From Eubacterium sp. (GTDB lineage: Bacteria > Bacillota > Clostridia > Lachnospirales > Lachnospiraceae), in assembly GCA_017472565.1 (NCBI GenBank), contig JAFUPY010000006.1:1-47397 (forward strand): DNA of 47,397 nucleotides. The letters are read 5' to 3'. The translations under genes were made by a program, and so were the position numbers. Under the pieces are notes generated by a model. The model ran no database searches. It was not told where the DNA came from and was given only the letters and a program-made list of their open reading frames with translations. Shown here one piece after another: positions 42,006-47,397 of this stretch (position 1 is its first letter; each line of letters starts with the position of its first letter).

Positions 42006-43055
42006 ATGAGCAAGAGTAAAATAATTAAAATTGGGAATCGGGTTATCGGCGGCGGTAATCCGATTCTTATCCAATCTATGACAAATACAAAAACAGAGGA
42101 TGTTGCAGCGACGGTTGCGCAGATTCAGAAGCTTTCTGCGGCTGGTTGTGACATTATTCGCTGTGCAGTGCCTACGATGGAAGCAGCACAGGCGTTAGCG
42201 CAGATCAAGGCGCAGATTGATATCCCGCTTGTGGCAGATATTCATTTTGATTATCGTCTGGCGGTTGCGGCTATGGAGCATGGTGCAGACAAGATTCGTA
42301 TCAATCCGGGCAATATTGGTTCTGAGGATCGAATCAAAGCGGTGATTGAAGAAGCGGCAAAACGTCAGATACCAATCCGTGTTGGTGTAAACAGCGGTTC
42401 TTTGGAAAAAGAACTGGTTGCGAAATACAATGGCGTAACCGCAGAAGGCATTGTGGAAAGTGCTCTTGATAAAGTGGGCATCATCGAACGGCTTGGCTAT
42501 GATAATCTGGTCATCAGCATTAAGTCCTCGGATGTGATGATGTGTGTAAAAGCCCACGAACTGATTTCTGATCAGACAGAATATCCACTTCATGTAGGGA
42601 TTACAGAAGCGGGAACCATCACCAGCGGAAATATCAAGTCGGCCATTGGTTTGAGCCTGATCTTAAATCAGGGTATTGGCGATACTATCCGTGTTTCCTT
42701 AACAGGAGATCCGTTGGAAGAAATCAAGTCCGCAAAGCTGATTTTAAAAACACTGGGACTTCGCAAAGGCGGCATCGAGATTGTGTCCTGTCCAACCTGT
42801 GGTCGTACGCAGATAGACTTGATCGGTCTTGCAAACCAGGTAGAAAACATGGTGGCTGACATTCCACTTGATATTAAAGTAGCTGTTATGGGCTGCGTGG
42901 TAAACGGACCAGGCGAAGCCAAAGAAGCAGATATCGGAATCGCCGGCGGCATCGGTGAAGGCCTGATCATGAAAAAAGGTCAGATCATTAAGAAAGTTCC
43001 AGAGCAGGAGCTGCTGAGTGCTCTCAGAGACGAGCTTCTTAACTGGAAAGAATAA
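42006..43055 (+). CDS. ispG: 4-hydroxy-3-methylbut-2-en-1-yl diphosphate synthase
   Basis: A 349-residue iron-sulfur enzyme of the MEP pathway. Begins with KIIKIGNRVIGGG, then PILIQSMTNTKTEDV. DIHFDYRLAV and INPGNIG are core TIM-barrel motifs; the [4Fe-4S] ligands are in CPTCGRTQIDL and GCVVNGPGEA. The ATG at 42006 is set by GGAGAGGA. It lies 144 bases after rseP behind a terminator-like hairpin, so it may have its own promoter. Confidence 0.95.
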   Translation: MSKSKIIKIGNRVIGGGNPILIQSMTNTKTEDVAATVAQIQKLSAAGCDIIRCAVPTMEAAQALAQIKAQIDIPLVADIHFDYRLAVAAMEHGADKIRINPGNIGSEDRIKAVIEEAAKRQIPIRVGVNSGSLEKELVAKYNGVTAEGIVESALDKVGIIERLGYDNLVISIKSSDVMMCVKAHELISDQTEYPLHVGITEAGTITSGNIKSAIGLSLILNQGIGDTIRVSLTGDPLEEIKSAKLILKTLGLRKGGIEIVSCPTCGRTQIDLIGLANQVENMVADIPLDIKVAVMGCVVNGPGEAKEADIGIAGGIGEGLIMKKGQIIKKVPEQELLSALRDELLNWKE

Positions 43056-43152
43056 ATGATATTAAAAAATGATATCTAGCGAAGACGAACAATATTCCTA
43101 AGGAAAACTTGTTATGTCTGAGCGGAAGTAAATATTCAAGAAAGGAGCAGTC

Positions 43153-46100
43153 ATGGCAACCCCATTTTTCGACGTATTTTCCCAATTACAATTGAATCAT
43201 GAACTGACACAGTTGTTCTCAGATGTGGAAATCCTTCGCGTCGGTCGTGTCCAGAGCAAGGAACTGCTCCGTATCTATATCTACGGCACACGTCTGATTA
43301 CCAAAGACAAGATTTTTGCCGTTGAAAAGGAAATCAAAGAGCAGTATTTCCCGAAGGAATCACTGACCATCAAATTGATGGAAAAGTTCAAGCTTTCCGA
43401 ACAATATACCCCTCGGAATTTACATAGCGTGTATTGGGACAGTATTTTGGACGAGTTCCGTCAGTACAGCATGCTGGAATATGACATGCTTCGCACAGCC
43501 AAAGTTACATTCCCACAGGAAGATATCATGGATGTCTCTATCAAAGACACTTTGGTTGCAAGACAGCGTGAGGATGAGCTCTACGAGATTTTAGAAAAGA
43601 TTTTCTGTGGCCGCTGCGGGCTGCAGATGAAGATAACCTTTTCTTATTATGAAGAAAAGGAAAATAAATATCAGAAGAATGCGGAGATTCTGATTAAGAA
43701 TCGTGTGGCATCCATTGTTAGAAATACAGGTTACCATCGTGCAGGTGAGGAATTTGGGGATGGACCGGCACCGATGGACGTGCAGTCTTCAAATGCATCT
43801 GTATCAGGAGAATCTGCGTTAATGGGAAGCGGTGCAGAAGCTTCCAGACCGGCGGTTAATAAAGCCGATGCTGGCAAAGCAACCGACAAAGCTGGCAGTG
43901 GTACCAGGCAGGACAAAGGCGAAAAGAAAGACTTTCAGCCGAAAAAGGAATTCCGCGATCGCACATCTATCAAGCGTTCCGACAATCCGGATGTTATTTA
44001 CGGCAGGGATTTTGAAGATGAAACCATACCGATCGAGCAGATTTTAGGCGAGATGGGCGAAGTGTGTATCCGTGGAAAGATTATGTCCTTTGATTCTAGA
44101 GAGATTCGAAACGAAAAGACGATTCTCATGTTTTCCGTTTCTGATTTTACGGATACGATCATGGTAAAAATGTTCTGTAAGAATGAACATCTGGACGAAA
44201 TCGTTCCAAATCTGAAAAAGGGTACCTTTATTAAAATAAAAGGTGTGACAGCTATTGATCGATACGACAGTGATCTTACCATCAGCAGCGTGTCGGGTAT
44301 CAAAAAGATTCCTGATTTTACCGTTGCCCGTGTGGACAACAGTCCTATGAAGCGTGTGGAACTTCACTGTCATACAAAGATGAGCGATATGGACGGCGTT
44401 TCTGATGTCGCAGATCTGATTGCAGCAGCAGATTCCTGGGGACATCAGGCCATTGCCATCACTGACCATGGTGCAGTGCAGGCCTTCCCAGAGGCCAACC
44501 ATGCCAAGATTAAAAATCCTGATTTTAAGATTATTTATGGTGTGGAAGCCTATCTGGTAGATGACTTAAAATCACTGGTGGAAGACTCCAAGGGTCAGTC
44601 GTTAAATGACTCCTATGTTGTATTCGACTTAGAAACGACGGGTTTTAGTCCTGTGAAAAACAGAATTATCGAAATCGGTGCTGTAAAAGTGCAAAATATG
44701 GAAATTGTGGACAGGTTCAGCACCTTTGTCAATCCACAGGTTCCAATTCCATTTGAAATCGAGCAGTTAACAAGCATCAATGACGGCATGGTAATCGATG
44801 CACCATTGATTGAAGATATCTTGCCAAAATTCATGGAGTTTTGTCAGGGGTCTGTTATGGTAGCTCACAATGCAGACTTTGATATGAGTTTTATCCGAGC
44901 TAACTGCAAACGTTTGGGCATGGAGTGTGAAGCAACGGTCATTGATACGGTAGCTCTTGCAAGAGCATTGCTTCCAAATCTGAATCGATTCAAATTAGAT
45001 ACGGTAGCCAAGGCTCTGAATGTGACACTTGGACATCATCACCGTGCGGTGGATGATGCTGGTTGTACCGCAGAGATTTTGGTGAAGTTTTTAGATATGC
45101 TAAAGGATCGGGGTATCGAAAATCTGGATCAATTGAACCAGATGGGCGATGTTGATGAGGAAACAGTAAAAAAACTGCCAACTTATCATGCCATTATTTT
45201 AGCATCCAACGATATTGGACGTGTGAACCTGTATCGGCTGGTATCCTTATCCCATGTAAAGTATTACCGCAATCGTCCACGCATTCCAAAGAGTGAGCTG
45301 ATCAAACATAGAGAAGGCTTGATTCTTGGTTCTGCCTGTGAAGCAGGAGAACTGTATCGTGCTTTGTTGTCTGGAATGGCAGAGGAAGATATTGCAAAAA
45401 TTGTTGATTTCTATGATTATCTGGAGATTCAGCCATTGGGCAATAACGCCTTCATGATTGAAAGCGATCGTGAACCAATCAATTCTATGGAAGAAATCAT
45501 GGATATCAACAGAAAGATTGTCAGTCTTGGCGAGCAGTTCAAGAAGCCTGTATGCGCAACCTGTGACGTACATTTCTTAAATCCTGAGGATGAAGTATAT
45601 CGCCGTATTATTATGGCTGGTAAGGGCTTTAAAGATGCTGACAATCAGGCTCCTTTATATTTGCGCACCACAGAGGAGATGCTGAAAGAATTTGAATATC
45701 TTGGCAGTGAAAAGGCAGAAGAGGTGGTTATCACCAACACCAATATGATTGCCAACATGTGTGAAAAGATTTCTCCTGTGCGCCCGGATAAGTGCGCACC
45801 TGTGATTGAGAACTCCGATCAGACATTGCGCGAGATTTGCTATACCAAGGCCCATGAGATTTATGGAGAAAATCTTCCAGATGTAGTAGTAGAGCGTCTG
45901 GAACGAGAGTTAAACTCTATTATTTCCAATGGTTTCGCCGTAATGTACATCATTGCACAGAAGCTGGTTTGGAAGTCCAATGAGGATGGATATCTGGTTG
46001 GTTCCCGAGGATCGGTAGGTTCCTCCTTTGCGGCAACCATGTCAGGTATTACCGAAGTAAATCCGCTGAGCCCGCATTATATCTGCCCAAAATGCCACTA

Positions 46101-47397
46101 TGTAGACTTTGATTCCGAACTGGTAAAGGGATACGGTGGTAAGGCTGGCTGTGACATGCCGGATATGACATGCCCGGTTTGTGGAGAAAACTTATTTAAA
46201 GAAGGCTTTGATATTCCGTTTGAAACCTTCCTTGGGTTCAAGGGAAATAAAGAGCCGGATATCGACTTAAACTTTTCTGGTGATTACCAGAGTAAGGCTC
46301 ATAAATATACCGAAGTAATCTTCGGTGATGGTCAGACTTATCGTGCAGGAACCATCGGTACACTGGCTGACAAGACCGCCTTCGGTTATGTAAAGAACTA
46401 TTACGAAGAGCGCGGGATCCGAAAGAGAAACTGTGAGATTGACCGTATCGTGCAGGGGTGTGTAGGGGTTCGTCGAACCACAGGACAGCATCCAGGTGGT
46501 ATCATCGTTTTACCAGTGGGAGAGGAGATTGACTCTTTCACACCTGTACAGCATCCGGCCAACGATATGACAACAGATACGGTTACGACCCATTTTGATT
46601 ATCATTCCATCGACCACAACCTGTTGAAACTTGATATTCTGGGACACGATGATCCTACCATGATTCGTATGTTACAGGACTTAACAGGTATCGATCCAAA
46701 GGATATTCCGCTGGATAATAAAGAGGTTATGTCCCTGTTCCAGAGTACGGAGGCCCTTGGTGTGAAACCGGAAGATATCAATGGTTGTCCATTGGGAGCA
46801 CTGGGTATTCCTGAGTTTGGTACCGACTTTGCCATGCAGATGTTACTGGATACCAAGCCACAGGCATTTTCTGACCTGGTTCGAATCGCTGGTCTTTCCC
46901 ACGGTACAGACGTATGGTTGGGCAATGCCCAGACCTTGCTGCAGGAAGGGAAAGCGACTATTTCTACCTGTATCTGTACCCGAGATGATATCATGACCTA
47001 TCTGATCTCTATGGGTCTGGATAGTGAGCTTTCCTTTACCATCATGGAAAGTGTTCGTAAGGGCAAGGGATTAAAAGATGACTGGGAAACAGAGATGGAA
47101 GCCCACGGCGTACCAGACTGGTACATTTGGTCCTGTAAAAAGATTAAGTACATGTTCCCGAAAGCCCACGCGGCAGCTTACGTAATGATGGCGTGGCGCA
47201 TTGCTTACTGTAAAGTATTTTATCCATTGGCTTACTACGCGGCATTCTTCAGTATCCGTGCCACATCCTTTAGTTATGAATTGATGTGTCAAGGCAAAGA
47301 GCGACTGGAATTTTTCATGCGTGACTATGAACGCAGAAAAGATACCCTTTCTAAAAAAGAACAGGATACATACAAGGATATGCGTATCGTACAGGAA
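43153..47397 (+). CDS. polC: DNA polymerase III alpha subunit, PolC type (3' end beyond window)
   Basis: The replicative polymerase of Firmicutes; 1415 codons are present and the frame is still open at the window edge, so only a short C-terminal part is missing. Order: N-terminal domain, a charged Ala/Lys-rich linker (about residues 197-266), an OB-fold, a PHP domain starting VELHCHTKMSDMDG (about 402) that is split by the proofreading exonuclease VVFDLETTGFSP (about 488), a CPKCHY/CPVCG zinc site (about 978-1012) and the catalytic PDIDLNF (Asp1036, Asp1038). AAAGGAG precedes the ATG at 43153. Confidence 0.97.
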   Translation, partial: MATPFFDVFSQLQLNHELTQLFSDVEILRVGRVQSKELLRIYIYGTRLITKDKIFAVEKEIKEQYFPKESLTIKLMEKFKLSEQYTPRNLHSVYWDSILDEFRQYSMLEYDMLRTAKVTFPQEDIMDVSIKDTLVARQREDELYEILEKIFCGRCGLQMKITFSYYEEKENKYQKNAEILIKNRVASIVRNTGYHRAGEEFGDGPAPMDVQSSNASVSGESALMGSGAEASRPAVNKADAGKATDKAGSGTRQDKGEKKDFQPKKEFRDRTSIKRSDNPDVIYGRDFEDETIPIEQILGEMGEVCIRGKIMSFDSREIRNEKTILMFSVSDFTDTIMVKMFCKNEHLDEIVPNLKKGTFIKIKGVTAIDRYDSDLTISSVSGIKKIPDFTVARVDNSPMKRVELHCHTKMSDMDGVSDVADLIAAADSWGHQAIAITDHGAVQAFPEANHAKIKNPDFKIIYGVEAYLVDDLKSLVEDSKGQSLNDSYVVFDLETTGFSPVKNRIIEIGAVKVQNMEIVDRFSTFVNPQVPIPFEIEQLTSINDGMVIDAPLIEDILPKFMEFCQGSVMVAHNADFDMSFIRANCKRLGMECEATVIDTVALARALLPNLNRFKLDTVAKALNVTLGHHHRAVDDAGCTAEILVKFLDMLKDRGIENLDQLNQMGDVDEETVKKLPTYHAIILASNDIGRVNLYRLVSLSHVKYYRNRPRIPKSELIKHREGLILGSACEAGELYRALLSGMAEEDIAKIVDFYDYLEIQPLGNNAFMIESDREPINSMEEIMDINRKIVSLGEQFKKPVCATCDVHFLNPEDEVYRRIIMAGKGFKDADNQAPLYLRTTEEMLKEFEYLGSEKAEEVVITNTNMIANMCEKISPVRPDKCAPVIENSDQTLREICYTKAHEIYGENLPDVVVERLERELNSIISNGFAVMYIIAQKLVWKSNEDGYLVGSRGSVGSSFAATMSGITEVNPLSPHYICPKCHYVDFDSELVKGYGGKAGCDMPDMTCPVCGENLFKEGFDIPFETFLGFKGNKEPDIDLNFSGDYQSKAHKYTEVIFGDGQTYRAGTIGTLADKTAFGYVKNYYEERGIRKRNCEIDRIVQGCVGVRRTTGQHPGGIIVLPVGEEIDSFTPVQHPANDMTTDTVTTHFDYHSIDHNLLKLDILGHDDPTMIRMLQDLTGIDPKDIPLDNKEVMSLFQSTEALGVKPEDINGCPLGALGIPEFGTDFAMQMLLDTKPQAFSDLVRIAGLSHGTDVWLGNAQTLLQEGKATISTCICTRDDIMTYLISMGLDSELSFTIMESVRKGKGLKDDWETEMEAHGVPDWYIWSCKKIKYMFPKAHAAAYVMMAWRIAYCKVFYPLAYYAAFFSIRATSFSYELMCQGKERLEFFMRDYERRKDTLSKKEQDTYKDMRIVQE

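Overview
The window looks like chromosomal DNA from a low-to-mid-GC, endospore-forming, anaerobic Firmicute, most likely a member of the Lachnospiraceae or a close clostridial relative. The evidence is a FabK-type (not FabI-type) fatty-acid gene cluster, CodY, a SigK-type sporulation sigma factor, spore-coat-like small proteins, a flavin reductase fused to rubredoxin, a PolC-type replicative polymerase and strong AGGAGG ribosome-binding sites. No tRNA, rRNA, CRISPR array, insertion sequence or prophage was recognised. No gene-free stretch exceeds 300 bases. The two ends cut genes: an acetate-transporter-like gene at the left and polC at the right.

Layout. (1) 1-1133: two minus-strand genes, an AceTr/SatP-like acetate transporter and a DUF1292 protein. 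(2) 1274-9897: a type II fatty-acid synthesis and acetyl-CoA carboxylase operon, acpP-fabK-fabD-fabG-fabF-accB-fabZ-accC-accDA. It has a near-consensus promoter overlapped by a FabT-like operator, a second copy of that operator in front of fabG, and a closing terminator. accD and accA are one fused gene. (3) 9997-14201: TraX-like membrane protein, DUF5662 protein, trpS, an RluA-family pseudouridine synthase on the minus strand, and sigK. (4) 14239-19973: comM (YifB), dprA, topA, codY. (5) 20085-22006: rpsB-tsf with a good promoter and a structured leader. (6) 22007-36633: an accessory block holding a structured GC-rich intergenic element, a divergent Gfo/Idh/MocA oxidoreductase, a DUF212/PAP2-like membrane protein, a flavin reductase-rubredoxin, a translationally coupled LuxE-LuxC pair without luciferase, two small spore-coat-like proteins, an ABC/FtsX exporter with long coiled coils, a VWA/leucine-rich-repeat/MoxR-type AAA cassette, and tcdA. 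(7) 36666-47397: pyrH-frr-uppS-cdsA-dxr-rseP-ispG-polC, with its own promoter.

Regions 4, 5 and 7 follow the backbone order known from Bacillus (dprA-topA-...-codY-...-rpsB-tsf-pyrH-frr-uppS-cdsA-dxr-rseP-...-polC). Against that order, region 6 is about 14.6 kb lying between tsf and pyrH, which are usually adjacent. The most interesting unexplained content is in this block: the VWA-LRR-AAA cassette, the orphan LuxE/LuxC acid-to-aldehyde pair, and the structured repeat-like element at 22017-22160. The housekeeping part makes malonyl-CoA and acyl-ACP (region 2), feeds membrane lipid and isoprenoid/undecaprenyl synthesis (cdsA, dxr, ispG, uppS) and supports translation and replication.
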